Assembly (NCBI GenBank): GCA_002005505.1
Contig: KV908425.1
Location: 95,314 to 159,313, forward strand
Source: Botryococcus braunii
Taxonomy: Eukaryota; Chlorophyta; Trebouxiophyceae
DNA length: 64,000 bases
Reading direction: 5' to 3'
Shown one piece after another: positions 1-12,543 of this stretch. The notes below the pieces were generated by a model. That model was not told where the DNA came from. It saw only the letters and a list, made by a program, of their open reading frames with translations, and searched no databases. Position 1 is the stretch's first letter; every line of letters starts with the position of its first letter. The position numbers and the translations under genes were made by a program.

Positions 1-263
1 ACATGAACCAGCCAGGGTTTAAATTTATCATAGGTATAAGCATATATATTCTCGCCTGTGCAAAATGCACCTAATTGTATCATGTCTGGCATGGTCTTAA
101 GAGAGCCAGACATCCGCCGAGAACTTCCCATTGAACGTCTTGCAAAGCATCTGCATCAATGTGTAGTATCAGAGACCTCATCAGGCCCTTGCCTAACCTG
201 ACACTGCCAGTAACAGGCAGCTTGATAATGCCCTTTTGAGAGTTGCAACGTTACATAGTCTTG

Positions 264-343
264 CAAGGCTTTCGACTCCAATATTTGTACAAAACTTCCT
301 TGACAAGGCTTTCGACTCCAATATTTGTACAAAACTTCCTTGA
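264..343. repeat. 40-bp tandem duplication
   Basis: Two perfect adjacent copies of a 40-bp unit, each starting CAAGGCTTTCGACTCC. Function unknown. Confidence 0.9.
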
Positions 344-477
344 CTTTGCAAGACGTTCGTGCAACAACAATTCCCAACTCGGCCAGATCCAAGGGTGCCA
401 AGCCATTGACATAAGGTCTGTCAAAAACATCTCACAGGTGCACCCCATATGGATACACCAATCCAATCCAAAATCAG

Positions 478-508
<31 letters not shown>

Positions 509-509
509 A

Positions 510-580
<71 letters not shown>
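478..580. repeat. (CCAG)n then (CA)n microsatellite
   Basis: A short CCAG tetranucleotide run of about 30 bp passes directly into about 70 bp of CA dinucleotides. The Thr-His and Val-Cys ORFs over it are artefacts. Confidence 0.95.
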
Positions 581-582
<2 letters not shown>

Positions 583-1104
583 GCTCGCGCGCGCGGCACG
601 AGCTCTGACGCGAAAAAGGGAAAAGGGGCCGGGGGGGGGCAAAGGGAAAAGGGGGGGGGGGGCGGGGGATGGGGAAATTAAGGCAATAATCCAGAGTTTC
701 CCCAGACAGCAACGCTTCGGTACCGATAAAGGTACCAGCATGACCCATTGTCATATTGAACTGAATAACGTGTGTTTGTGAAATGAACAAAGCCCGGCTA
801 CTTTATAATTAGCCATGCAATCAGCTGATCTGAAGCAAAACTGAAGCCAAAAACCAGGAAGCCAGGTGCACCCAAATACCCTAGCCATTGGTGAAGGATG
901 CCCCTGCCATGCCAGTCGACAGTGAAACCATGCCCTAGAGTTGCACTTAAGAATTGCTTTCCTTGGTAAGGAAACGTTCTGACACTTTAGACAGGGGCGT
1001 CCCTTGAACCTGAGGTACTTTTTGAACCTGAGGTACTTTGAAGTTGATCTGCAATTAAAACTCTCGACATGTATCCCTCTAGATTCATGTCCAGGCACCC
1101 GCAC

Positions 1105-1213
<109 letters not shown>

Positions 1214-1339
1214 GCATGCGCGCGCCCACACGCACACACGTGCACGCGCACGCACACACAAACAGAAGGAACGGACGACCAGAGGGGGGGGGAGGAGCAC
1301 AGAAATCAACAAAAACCATCTGTCAACGTCGAGAAGCTT

Positions 1340-1550
1340 TCTCACGAGGGGGGGGGGGAAGAGGTAGGAGAAAGGGGTGGGGGGGCAGGGTGAGGCAGGG
1401 AGGAGAAGGGGGGGGGGGGCAGGGTGAGGCAGAAAGGGGGGAGAGAGGCAGGGAGGAGGGAGGGAGGCAGGGAGAGCAGGGAGCGAGGGATAGTGGGAGG
1501 GAGAGGGAGAGGGGGAAGGGAACCGCGAGGGAGAGGGAAAGGGAGGGAGA
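1340..1550. repeat. Homopurine G/A tract
   Basis: About 210 bp of almost pure purine on the plus strand with several runs of 7 to 13 G. This composition can form triplex or quadruplex DNA and is prone to assembly error. No gene. Confidence 0.85.
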
Positions 1551-1795
1551 ACATATCGTATCTGATTATGCCCCAGCTTTATTAATCGTTTCTAAAAACA
1601 GACAGCAGTGCTGACTGCCACATACACAAAGCCCACCAGTTTTAAGATGAGGATATTGACTCCTATGAAGGACGGTCGATGACAGTGGCTTGCTTTCCCA
1701 ATTCCAATATGGCGACTCTTCAACAACAGCAATTACAGGGCTACTACAACATTCAAAATGCCAAACTTCGCAAATGTAAGTTCTAGTATACCGTG

Positions 1796-2094
1796 TGATA
1801 CGGTAGAAACGGCCAAAGGATGCGAAAACAATGGTTACAAGTTGTTTGGGCTCCACCTCAGTACCCGTCCAGTCCGGCCCGGTCCTTCCTCTGCCAAAGC
1901 CTTATTCTATCCTGTTCTAAGTGTGTCCCTGTCTCCATCGCCAATGCGCCTTGTCAAGTAAGGGGTCACTCCCTTGGCGCGTGAAGTAGCCACTTCTTGG
2001 CGTGGAGGAACATAACTCACGAAGGGACCTTTATGGAGGTCCAAATCCTCGTGGTCCGGTCATTTTCCTATAACACGCGACTTTTCCTGTTACA
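1796..2094 (-). repeat. Gypsy-A 3' LTR
   Basis: 299 bp; on the minus strand it starts TGTAACAGG and ends GTATCA. It is the only intact copy and shows where the split 5' LTR rejoins. Confidence 0.93.
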
Positions 2095-2678
2095 CCCTCC
2101 CCCCCTTAGCTTGGACGTCACGGCCAAGAGGGAGACTCACTCTAAACAACTACACTACGCACCTAACACACTTGGCAGAGGTACGGTCCTGTCACGTCCT
2201 GTCCGCGGGTACTAGTCTGGCGTCCCCAGCCCAAGCCAGACCCCTGTCCTGTCTTGTCCAGCCCTGTCCGTATAACAATGTAAAATCTGTCCCGTCCATA
2301 CATAAATTCGCCCGTCCTGTCCAATAGGAATTCTACCCAACGGCAGTGGGGCCACCCATCTGCGTCGGGCGTTACGCTACAGCGCGAGCTAGCACGGATG
2401 TCGCGACATTACATGATTGACGTCCGAAACCTGACAAGGGTGAGCAGTCAGCACCGCACGCACCCGAGGTAGACGACACCCTACCTCGACGAGTCCTGTC
2501 CAGGGTGAGCGGTCATCACCGCACGCACCCGAGGTAGACATTCTACCCCGCTTACGTCCTATTCATCCGAGTGCGCTCTAGTACTGGGATACCCCCAGGG
2601 TACACTCTAAGGGCCAAGCTTAGAGCTTCCAAGGTGGCCCAAGGACGTACCGAGGGGCCGACCCGACCTGCCAGAGCA
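2095..2678 (-). other. Gypsy-A polypurine tract and 3' untranslated region
   Basis: The polypurine tract is the complement of 2095-2105. The remaining 570 bp is non-coding and holds two copies of a roughly 37-bp motif (about 2438-2474 and 2502-2538) centred on ACCGCACGCACCCGAGGTAG. Confidence 0.7.
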
Positions 2679-5600
2679 CTAAGCGCGCCTAGCGCGCTTC
2701 CGCTGCTTCTCAGCATTTTTACCACGTCCTTTACGTTTCTTGTCCACCTTTTCTTTTTGTTCCGGCCTGTGCTCCGTGGTTAAATCCCAGTACCGCTGTA
2801 ACGCCTCCCTGGCGTGTTCTAAGTTATCCTCTGGCTCCCAAGTATTATGAATATCCTGATACCCGGTCCACTTTACAAGATATTCTCGCGCAGTTTTTCG
2901 ACCTCGTAACTTTCGTTCCCTATGAGCTAGCACAGCCTCGACCTCATACTCCTCTTCTCCATCAATAATCTCAGGTAGAGGAGGAGGTTGTACCGTCCCA
3001 CCTTCCTTATAAGGCTTAAGCATAGAAACATGGAAGACATCATGAACCCTCAGAGTTTTTGGAAGCCTAATTCTGAAAGCTACCGATGATACCTCCTGGA
3101 CGATGGGAAAAGGCCCAATAAACCGAGGTAAGAGTTTTCTTGTCCGAGTATGCTTGAATTTCAGATTCTTTGTTGAGAGGAGGACAGGTTGGCCTATTTT
3201 TAAAATAGGAGCATCTTTTCTCCTCGCGTCCGCATATGCCTTCTTGCGGTCCTGCGCAGCTTTGAGACATGTCCGCGCTCTTTCTAGATCCCATCTCATC
3301 CTTCGTACAAACTCTGCTGCTGCCGGTACATACTCACGTACAGAAGATGTCACACCTTCATAGACTTCCTGGAAGGGAATCGTGGGATCCTGACCGAAAG
3401 TCAACCTAAATGGAGTAGTGTTGATTGATTGCTGAAAAGTGTTGTTGTAAGAAAATTCAGCCTCACACAAATGTTTATCCCAGTCGTTGTGTCTTCCAGT
3501 GACGTAATGACGCAAATAATCCTCCAAAATCCTATTAATTCGTTCCGTTTGACCGTCGGTCTGCGGATGAAACGCTGTAGATAGCGCAGAGCGACAACCG
3601 GTCAACCGAAAAAGCTCTTGACAGAAGCGACCCACCCACCTAGGATCTCTGTCTGATACAATGTGAGTGGGAAACCCATGCAAGGTGAAAACCCGGGTCC
3701 GTAACAGTTGAGCTATCACCTCTGCACTTGCGTCAGTGGTCGTCGGAGCGAAGTGCGCATACTTTGACAACCTATCAACAGCAACCCAGATAGCGTCATA
3801 TCCTTCCTTAGTTCTTGGCAGTCCAGTGATTAGGTCCATAGACATTGATTGCCATTTTCTGTCAGGTATTTCTAGAGGGTGTAGTAACCCTGCAGGTAAG
3901 TGTGCTGGGGCTTTGACACGCTGACACGAGTCACATTGGGCCACAAAGTCAGCCACATCTGCGGCCATCCCTGGCCACCACCAGGAACGTTGAACTAATT
4001 CGAGGGTCCTGTCCCTGCCTGGATGACCAAGTATAGGTGGTCCATGCAAATTTTCCAGGATTTCTCTACGAAGGTTACGTTCGACACCGTCAGAACTCAT
4101 ATGGTGGGAGGGAACGTAAATGCGCGCACCGCGCTTCCACAAGCCACTATGGAAGCTTAACTTGCGGCGATTTTGTTTACGATGGAGCCAATCATCTATC
4201 TCATATGCCTCACTTAAAACCCTTCCCCATCCCCTCAACCCGTCCATCGGCGTGGGTAGGGTGGTGGAGTCTGCAGCCTCCCCAACCCCCATCGCTCCTA
4301 CTCCGACAGGGGGAGAGTGCTCCCCCAGGGGCCCTGCCCTAGCCTGAACCGACGCCTGAACCCCAGCCTGGGCCCGAGCTAGGGCTCGGACGTGGGCCCC
4401 GGCTAAGTGAGGACTCCTAGACAATGGGTCAGCAGGGTTAGTGGATCCCGGCGCATATTCCCATTGGATGTCGAATAACTGTAGAAACTCCGCCCAGCGC
4501 GCCCGTCTGGGTGAGAGTAGGGTTTGGGTTTGCAAAAAACTATTCGCGCGATGGTCCGTAACAACTGTGAAAGTTTGCCCTAATAAGTAACACCTCCACT
4601 CCTTGAGGGCATACAACACACCTGCAAGCTCTTTCTCAGTTGTGGAATAATTGCGTTCGGCATTACTAAGCTTTTTACTGAAGTATGCTACAGGTCTACC
4701 TTCTTGCAATAGTACTGCACTCACCCCATAGTCACTGGCATCTGAGATCACTTTGAAAGGCTTGCTACTGTCTGGGAGTGCTAGTACAGGAGCATTGGAC
4801 AAAGTTTCTTTTAAACTTTGAAACGCGTGCTCTTCAGCTTCTCCCCACGTCCAAGGAACTTTGCCAGTGAGCCGGGTTAAGGGGGCCGCAAGCGTACTGT
4901 AACCCGGGACGAACTTGCGGAAGTAGTTGGCTAGTCCCAAGAATTGTCGTACGTGCGTGCTCCCCGTGGGTGTTGGCCAGTCCACAATAGTCCGAACTTT
5001 GGCAGGGTCAACTTTGATGCCGTCGCGCCCCACGACATGCCCCAAATACCGCAACTCGTCAGCAGAAAACTCACACTTGGATAATTTTGCATAAAGTTTT
5101 TCCTCTCTCAGCCGAGTAAGGATGCGAGTTAAGTGCTCTAAGTGCTGTTCCCTGGACTTGCTGTATACCAACAAATCATCTAGGTAAACCACAACAAAAC
5201 CCTCTCGAATAAAATCATGAAACACACTGTTCATCAGTCTCTGAAACGTGGAGGGAGCATTCGTGAGACCAAAAGGAAGCACCAAAAATTCAAATGAACC
5301 TAAGGGTGTTCTAAAGGCGGTTTTGGGAACATCGGATTCATGTAATCGCACTTGATGTTAACCTGACAAGAGATCAAAAGAGGTAAAGAACTTTGAACCC
5401 TGCAGCTTGTCCAGAAGATCGTCTATCCGTGGCAACGGATATTTGTCCTTCCTTGTTAAGTTATTAACTGCCCTGTAATCTATAACCATTCGGAATGTTC
5501 CGTCTTTCTTTCTCACAAACAATATGGGGCTACCATACGGTGATGCACTCGGCCTGATGAAACCCTGTGCTAGTAATTCCTCAACCTGCCTCCGACACTC

Positions 5601-6823
5601 CGCCACTTCTGGTTCAGCCAACCTATAAGTGGGGCGACAGGGCGGCGTATGGCCGGGTGTCATAGGTATAGTGTGCAAGATGCCCCTGTCTGGAGGTAAA
5701 TCTGGCAATTTCTATGGAAAAACATCCAAAAACTCTAACAACAATTGCTTCAAGTCTTGTGGCTTGTCAGTCATACCCTCAATAACACGCCGGGAGTTTT
5801 CGTTTAAATCTAGGCCGGTGGCTCCGCTGTCTTCGTCCCAAGGATTATCCCCCTCTGTAGTTGCCACTGCAACCCTATGGAGATAGTGTGTTGCACAAAC
5901 TGAGTCCTGTCCACTCCTTGCCTCTCGCACAACCCCCCAAAACCCTGGACAACCCTTTCGCATAGCCCGCCTAGCTTGACCCTCACTTATAACATTTACT
6001 TTTTGCGCCGGTAAGGTACCTCTTTCACTAGGGGGCAGCGGGTTGAGGAGTGTAATGTAGTGTGAGGAATGAGGCGGTTTAAGATGAACTGCGCCATGAT
6101 TGTAGTCAATTAACGCTTTTCTTTCTTTCAGAAAATCCTCACCAAGGATTAAGTCCACCCCATCCAACAGAGTTTCGCAGACAATGAAATCCCTCTGTTC
6201 CACATATGTTTGAGATAATGCACCCTGAGCTTAGCTGTCCCCGCCGAGCGCATGGTCTGCCCATCTGCAAGCTGGACATCCACACACTTCTTTGACAGCC
6301 TCACTCCGAGAGTAGCTAGGAAGTCATGTCTGACGAACGAGTGCGTCGCCCCGGTATCGACTAAAGCGACGCCCTTCACACCAGTACAGTTAACATGAAA
6401 AAGCATTGCTAAATGCCTATTTGAAAAAGCTTGAGCAAAAGATACGCTAAATTTGGGTCCGGCATGGTAAACTACATAGGAGTAGGGAACATCAGGTCCC
6501 TTGGTACCTTGCAGGATAACTCTCATGCCTTTTAGCCATGGGTACACTGCCTTGGATTTCGCCACTTTACTACCCATTAGAAAACAAGCACTTAAATGTT
6601 TATTTGCTTGTTGCTCACGAGCGAAAGTGGATAAGGTGTCCTCCGCTTTACCTATAGGTACTGCAACAAATGTCGGTTTAGACGTTCCATCGGGTAGGGT
6701 ATTGTCAAAGGGGCCTCTAGAAAAAGAACAATGCAAAAACTCAGAACAACGTTGCTCGATAGAAGAATGAAAAGATTCCCAAGGAACAAAAGTGTGGAGG
6801 TTTCCTTCTCTAACTCCACTCAT
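2679..6823 (-). pseudogene. pol: Gypsy-A pol (PR-RT-RNase H-INT-chromodomain), broken
   Basis: The reading runs right to left. Protease (6823-6149) carries the active-site motif VDTGATHS near residue 175. RT carries the VYLDD catalytic box near 5190. RNase H follows, then an integrase zinc finger (H-H-C-C, about 4050-3920), the DDE core, and a chromodomain near 2830-2960 with EYLVKWTGY and NTWEPEDN. Chromodomains of this group steer integration to marked chromatin. Three lesions are visible: a frame change near 6205 between protease and the next segment, an in-frame TAG at 5712-5714, and an in-frame TAA at 5358-5360 just before the RT core, in a position where related RTs have an aromatic residue. 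The largest intact piece is 2679-5351 (890 aa). The gag stop and this ORF's ATG overlap as ATGA. Confidence 0.9.
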
Positions 6824-8259
6824 GGCCTACCGCGTCCCCTTGCCCGGCCCCGTCCACGGCCCCGTCCTCTGATTCTCCGTCCCCGTCCGGCCCCACCCTG
6901 TGCTGTCCACCCTTGCATAGGGGCTGCTCCCACACCGAGGGACCTAAAGTTGTTGCGGCCCCCTCCTACCCGTCGCCGCAGCAAATCACCAGCCAGACCT
7001 GGAATTGGTGGAGCAGGCTGGTTTACCTCCTGTCTGGCCTTCACAATGTGTTGCAAGATGTCCCACTGTTGTTGATTAAGATAGGCGTTAGGGTCCTCTC
7101 TAAGTTTTTTGAGTGGGCAAAACCAAGATTCATGGCCAGGGGTATTGCACGCGTAACAGCTTCTGTTGAGGGGAAAGGCAACTCTAGTGTCCCTCCGATA
7201 CTCGGGAGGTAAACCATCCCTGCGGGGATAAGGAGTCGCGCCTTGGATCGCGGCGACCGTGGCGAGCGGCGCAGGGTAACCATGGGCCATCTGGATTGGC
7301 GCTGCCACCATCGGTGCAGCTGCCATCATCCCAAATTCATGACTGTAGTAGGGGATTGTCCAGTCCTGTCCGACGCCAGCAACGTGCGGTGCTGGGCCAA
7401 CGGTGGCGGTTGCAATGCTTGAGTTAGGGGCCCCGGGGCCGGTTCTCAGTCTCTTTGCCTGTAAGGGCCCGCCCACCGCGGCATCGTACCGTGTGAGTAA
7501 ACCTATCAAGGCATCCAAATCATCAAAACCTTTGCCTGTTGTAGGGTTAATTGCTGAATATTTCTTTAAATCCTCACGTAGGCCTTTACGAAACCTATGG
7601 ATTTTCTCCCCCATGGATAGGTCCCCACTGACTTCTACCTCTGCTAGCAAGGTTGTAAAGCGCTCAACATACTTCTCAACTGATTCGTTGCCCTGATATA
7701 CGGAATCAAGTTTATCCCTTGCCTTTGCAACCTTATCAGTGTTATCATAGACAGAAGACAACAGATCCCCAAAGAGAGCTAAATCCACGACAGCACCTTT
7801 TTGCCTCACGTAAGCTGCTTTTTTTGTTAACCACACCTTTTTCACGCTCTTTCCTAAGCAGCGCACTGCGTAGTCAACCCTGAGGTTCGCGGGCACACCG
7901 GTGAGTTCACAATATGACCTCACATCGTCTAGGAATTGTTCGAGATCGTCCCTGCGTCCCTCGAATTTTTCCGGTAAGTGGGTTCGAACGGTCGGGATTC
8001 TTGCCTGTGGGTTCGCGGGGTTTTGAGCCGCAACTTCAGCGTTTTCTGCCTGTTGTCGTAACTCAGCCAGTTCGGCAGCCATTGCCGCTTCACGCCCCTC
8101 GGCCTCGGCCAAAGCAGCCTGCAGCTCTTCGACTTGTCGTCTAGCCATTTCTGAGCTGTCAGTGCTGGCGAGGCTCGGTGACACAGGAAATCGAGAAAGT
8201 CCGGGTGGGGGCCCTAAACTCGGTGACCCGAGTCGTAGGCCCCTAAAAGCGCCACACAC
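6820..8259 (-). CDS. gag: Gypsy-A Gag polyprotein
   Basis: 479 aa, intact. It forms the virus-like particle that packages the element RNA. Residues about 37-80 are an Ala/Glu/Leu-rich coiled coil. The middle matches the retrotransposon gag fold by its Leu/Arg/Lys helical pattern. One CCHC zinc knuckle, CYACNTPGHESWFC, lies near residue 365 and should bind RNA. The last 25 residues are nearly all Arg and Gly, an RGG-type RNA-binding tail. The start ATG at 8259 lies about 90 bp downstream of the primer-binding site, as expected for the first gene. The stop overlaps the pol ATG by three bases. Confidence 0.9.
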   Translation of the reverse strand: MCGAFRGLRLGSPSLGPPPGLSRFPVSPSLASTDSSEMARRQVEELQAALAEAEGREAAMAAELAELRQQAENAEVAAQNPANPQARIPTVRTHLPEKFEGRRDDLEQFLDDVRSYCELTGVPANLRVDYAVRCLGKSVKKVWLTKKAAYVRQKGAVVDLALFGDLLSSVYDNTDKVAKARDKLDSVYQGNESVEKYVERFTTLLAEVEVSGDLSMGEKIHRFRKGLREDLKKYSAINPTTGKGFDDLDALIGLLTRYDAAVGGPLQAKRLRTGPGAPNSSIATATVGPAPHVAGVGQDWTIPYYSHEFGMMAAAPMVAAPIQMAHGYPAPLATVAAIQGATPYPRRDGLPPEYRRDTRVAFPLNRSCYACNTPGHESWFCPLKKLREDPNAYLNQQQWDILQHIVKARQEVNQPAPPIPGLAGDLLRRRVGGGRNNFRSLGVGAAPMQGWTAQGGAGRGRRIRGRGRGRGRARGRGRP

Positions 8260-8349
8260 ACCACAACTAACCCAATCCGAATCTATAGAATTCTCTGAAA
8301 AACTTCTTTGGGAAATTTTTTCAACGAGGAGCTCAAAATTTGGCCCCTC

Positions 8350-8361
8350 TCGCCGATACCA
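8350..8361 (-). promoter_or_regulatory. Gypsy-A primer-binding site
   Basis: On the minus strand it reads TGGTATCGGCGA, one base inside the 5' LTR. The matching tRNA 3' end would be TCGCCGATACCA. The same 12 bases occur in Copia-B, Gypsy-C and the TRIM. Confidence 0.85.
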
Positions 8362-8362
8362 G

Positions 8363-8580
8363 TGATACAGTAGAAACGGCCAAAGGATGCGAAAACAATG
8401 GTTACAAGTTGTTTGGGCTCCACCTCAGTACCCGTCCAGTCCGGCCTGGTCCTTCCTCTGCCAAAGCCTTATTCTATCCTGTTCTAAGTGTGTCCCTGTC
8501 TCCATCGCCAATGCGCCTTGTCAAGTAAGGGGTCACTCCCTTGGCGCGTGAAGTAGCCACTTCTTGGCGTGGAGGAACAT
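8363..8580 (-). repeat. Gypsy-A 5' LTR, inner part (interrupted)
   Basis: 218 bp matching 1796-2013, cut at 8580 by Copia-B. The remaining 81 bp resume at 32734. The AACAT target site is present at both edges of Copia-B. Confidence 0.93.
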
Positions 8581-9095
8581 TATTCGATTATTTGATGCCA
8601 ATTTGATCAAAAAACAGTTTCAAGATTCCTGCATAGCAAGCGACAGCTGAGTTAATGCAGGCAAAGGACGGTGCCAAACGGAAATACAGAGGTCCGACTT
8701 GAGGCACCGGAGACAGCAATCGAATGTCTATTACATATATCAAACTATACAATAAAGCTCGAAACAACTAAACACACCTGCATAGCAAGCGACAGCTGAG
8801 TTAATGCAGGCAAAGGACGGTGCCAAACGGAAATACAGAGGTCCGACTTGAGGCACCGGAGACAGCAATCGAATGTCTGAGGATACGACTCTGTCTCTAC
8901 CCCTTTATCCACCTGGAATCGTTGTTCCGTGCAAAACAGATTCCTATTCACAGAATACTACTTGCCAGAATGCTATATGCCGCGTCGATCGGCCCAGTCG
9001 ATCAGCTCCGTCGACACTTATGGACAGAAATACTTCTACGCCTTGTCGATCGGCCTCGTCGACTCATTCGCAAAATAACCGATCGTACTTAAAAA
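8581..9095 (-). repeat. Copia-B 3' LTR, outer part
   Basis: First 515 bp of the LTR on the plus-strand map. It contains a 102-bp internal direct repeat (8628-8729 and 8777-8878, 149 bp apart), also present in the 5' LTR, so the duplication predates this insertion. The LTR resumes at 15396. Confidence 0.9.
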
Positions 9096-9160
9096 ACATA
9101 GGGTCCCCTAGGGGGTGGGACGTAACCTACCCCGGACGGGAATTGAGGGGTTCAATGTAT

Positions 9161-9838
9161 TCACGCTTCGATATGGCTCTCTATGTCATTCACGTTCATA
9201 TTAGTAATCAAATTATGGACACAGGCCAGATTACATTCCCAGTCCTCAAGACGATCTTGGAGGATCAGAGATATCATAAGTTTTTCTACCTGTTGTGATA
9301 CAGACGTGCCTACAGGTACACAACTCAGGACTTTCATCATACCTTGAAATTGAAATAATGACCACTTACTGTGCAATGAACCTATGTAAGTACGACAATA
9401 CCGAGCAGCATGAAAGTGAAGCCCCTTAATATTCCACCATATTTGCAAAATAAAACCACACATTCCTGTAGTGACAGGTAGTGTAGGTGGAACTGCGTTG
9501 TTAACAATCACATTAAAATCTAACGGTGTATCCATAACATCCACATGTTCTTCAAAAAACCCAGAGAGTGCATTTATAATATGTGAGGAGGAATCTGTAG
9601 TCGTTACATTAAGGACTTTCATCCAAAAATCGAGTTGCATGTGTTCAAAACCAATCCTTACGTCGGAAATTTTCAACTGCATGACGCAATCCTGTAGTAC
9701 TTTAAAACCACAACCCGATTCTGCAATATGGATACACAACATAAACTTACTGATTCTCGTGAGGTCATCCGGAGAGTTATCCACTTCTAAAACTTTTAAC
9801 ACTCCTTTTAAGTCTTTCACACTAAGAAGAGAACCCAT
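9161..9838 (-). CDS. Hypothetical 225-aa ORF inside the R element
   Basis: Not recognised. It begins ATG at 9838 and encodes a mixed, mainly helical-looking protein without signal peptide or clear membrane segment, with scattered Cys and His residues that form no spaced zinc motif. No D-D-E, HUH, YR or RT motif is visible. It lies about 65 bp inside the left end of the R element and reads outward to it, where an element-encoded gene might sit. It could also be a captured host exon or a chance ORF; its non-repetitive composition argues mildly against chance. Neighbouring DNA in the element is minisatellite. Confidence 0.35.
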   Translation of the reverse strand: MGSLLSVKDLKGVLKVLEVDNSPDDLTRISKFMLCIHIAESGCGFKVLQDCVMQLKISDVRIGFEHMQLDFWMKVLNVTTTDSSSHIINALSGFFEEHVDVMDTPLDFNVIVNNAVPPTLPVTTGMCGFILQIWWNIKGLHFHAARYCRTYIGSLHSKWSLFQFQGMMKVLSCVPVGTSVSQQVEKLMISLILQDRLEDWECNLACVHNLITNMNVNDIESHIEA

Positions 9839-11478
9839 CTTGTATACGTATACTCCCTTCCCCTAGGTTATTAATTGTATCTTGCTTAGATCCCTAAATT
9901 GTACACTGGATCTTTTACGCATAGACTTCCTTCCCTCAAGTAATTAACTGTAAACTGTTCAGATTCCCATGCCCAAATCTAATGCGAAGATCCCATCATT
10001 TGTTCAGATTCCCATGTTCCGATCTAATGCGGAGATCCCATCATTCGTTATTCATTGGTCATTTATCATGGTATTAGTATCCTGTGCACAAAAGCGGTCG
10101 TGCGGCAGTCATGCAATGATGTCTAGTCAGCAGCAGCAGCACTGATTACAAAACTGGCTCCAAGTGCTTTACCGGCTGAAGTTGCTGAAGTTGCAGTATC
10201 TCCAAAGTTGCTGAAGTTGCAGTATCTCCAAAGTTAACCTATTGATCATAACATACTCATTTAGCATTTTTTGCGTGCAATAAATTAGCACATCAACTAA
10301 CAAAAGCAAGCATGGACATAGACAGTTTTAATCAGCATTTCGTTGCACGCAATATATTCGAACAACACCCAAGAAAAAAAAGCATCGACATTCCTTATGA
10401 TCATCCTTATAGAAACCTCTGGAATAGCTTGGGGAAAGACTGGACGTGCCACTGGCAGCAAAGAGGAAAGTGTGGCTTTTTCAGCATTAATATTGTAATG
10501 CGTGTCCATACAAAATAGGACATGAGTATATGTACTTCAAGTGAATATATGTACTTCAAAGTTTGTCATGAATATATGTACTTCCAGTGTCATAGACTTA
10601 CTGCGCAGGAGAGAGAGAAGAGGGAGAGAGTGAACTCCTATGCCAAGAGGACCGATTGTCTCGAACCAATCATGCTTCAATAAAAAGAAAGCCCTCTTCA
10701 AACAATCAGAAAAATATGGCAGTGCCCTAACAAAGTACAAGACTTCCCAGAAGCAAAAAAGTTTAGCAAAACCTACATGTAACTGACAACACTAAACATT
10801 TGTAGACACATGTACATTTTACACATACAGTATCTTCCATGAAACAAGATCACTCATTGATATCTCAGACAGTTTTAAATCAGCAGCAGTACCTGTTGGG
10901 GGAGTGCTGCACTTGTTGAAGTTGCAGTATCCCCGAAAGTTGCAGTATCTCCGAATATCACCTACATAGTAAAGAATATGTATTCAGCATTCTGAACTGA
11001 CGTCATGGATGTATTTACTTAAGTATTGTATCAGACCCGTAGGCTTCTTTGTGGACAAATTTCCCTGTCAGAAACCATGGAATAATTTGTACATCAGGAA
11101 ATAAATATATTTTCTCAGGACTTCTCAAGAACAAGATTGACAACAAAATGGGTTTTTAAATTAGACATATAAGAGTGAAGGAATAAAAAGGGCTGGATGA
11201 ACCTGAGGAGGGAGCGGAGATGTCAGTGCCACCTTCTGCAGCCCTAACTGTCACAATGGCTGTTCATCCAGACTTGTGACATAGGTACTAGCACACAAAA
11301 TGTTTTGGAAGTTGTCAGAGCCTCGAGAGCTTCTTAACACGTAGGATGTTATATAAATTGCTGCCCCGTAGGCATCTATGTCAGGGTGAACATTATATCT
11401 GGGTCCAATCATGCTGCAATAGAGATAAATATACAATCAGAACGTTTGGACAGAACCTTTAGATAGACACCTCCCTCT

Positions 11479-11500
<22 letters not shown>
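9839..11500. repeat. R interior: diverged repeat modules, no gene
   Basis: The module at about 10110-10510 recurs at about 12160-12560 (shared runs include CAGCAGCAGC and TGGACATAGAC), and 10850-11130 recurs at 13440-13740 (shared ATCTCAGACAG and GTACCTGTTGG). The short ORFs here differ between copies and are not credible. Confidence 0.7.
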
Positions 11501-11511
<11 letters not shown>

Positions 11512-11522
11512 CAGACAAAAGA

Positions 11523-11710
<188 letters not shown>

Positions 11711-11809
11711 GAGAAGGTGTACCTGTTCAGCGAAGCTGGAGTTGCTGTGTGTCCGAATATAACTTACATGTGAATAAACATCATTTCGACCAAAATATAG
11801 ACACATCCC

Positions 11810-12046
<237 letters not shown>

Positions 12047-12543
12047 AGGGTGTACCTGTTTGGCGAAACTGGAGTGCTGTGTCTCGGAATATCACCTACA
12101 TGTCAATGAACACTCATTTCAACAAGAACAACTATCCCCATAATATAAACTATCATGCAATGATGTCTTGCAGCAGCTGCAGCACTGATTACAGAACTGG
12201 TTCCAAGTGGTTTACCAGGTAGGAGATGCTGGAGTTGCTGAAGTTGAAGTATCTCCAGACTTAACCTACATGTTCATGACATACTCGTTTAGTATTCTTT
12301 GCGTGCAATAAATCCACACATCACCTAACGAAAGCAAGCATGGACATAGACGGTTTTAATCACCAATTTTTGCATGCAATATATTTGAACAACACCCCAG
12401 AAAAACAAGCATTGACAAAGATAGTTTCCACATGATCATCCCCACAGAAACCTCTGGAATGGCTTGGGGAAGGACTGCAAATGTCACTTGCAGCAAAGAG
12501 GAAAGTGTGGCATCTTCAGCATTAATATCATAATGGCTGTCCA

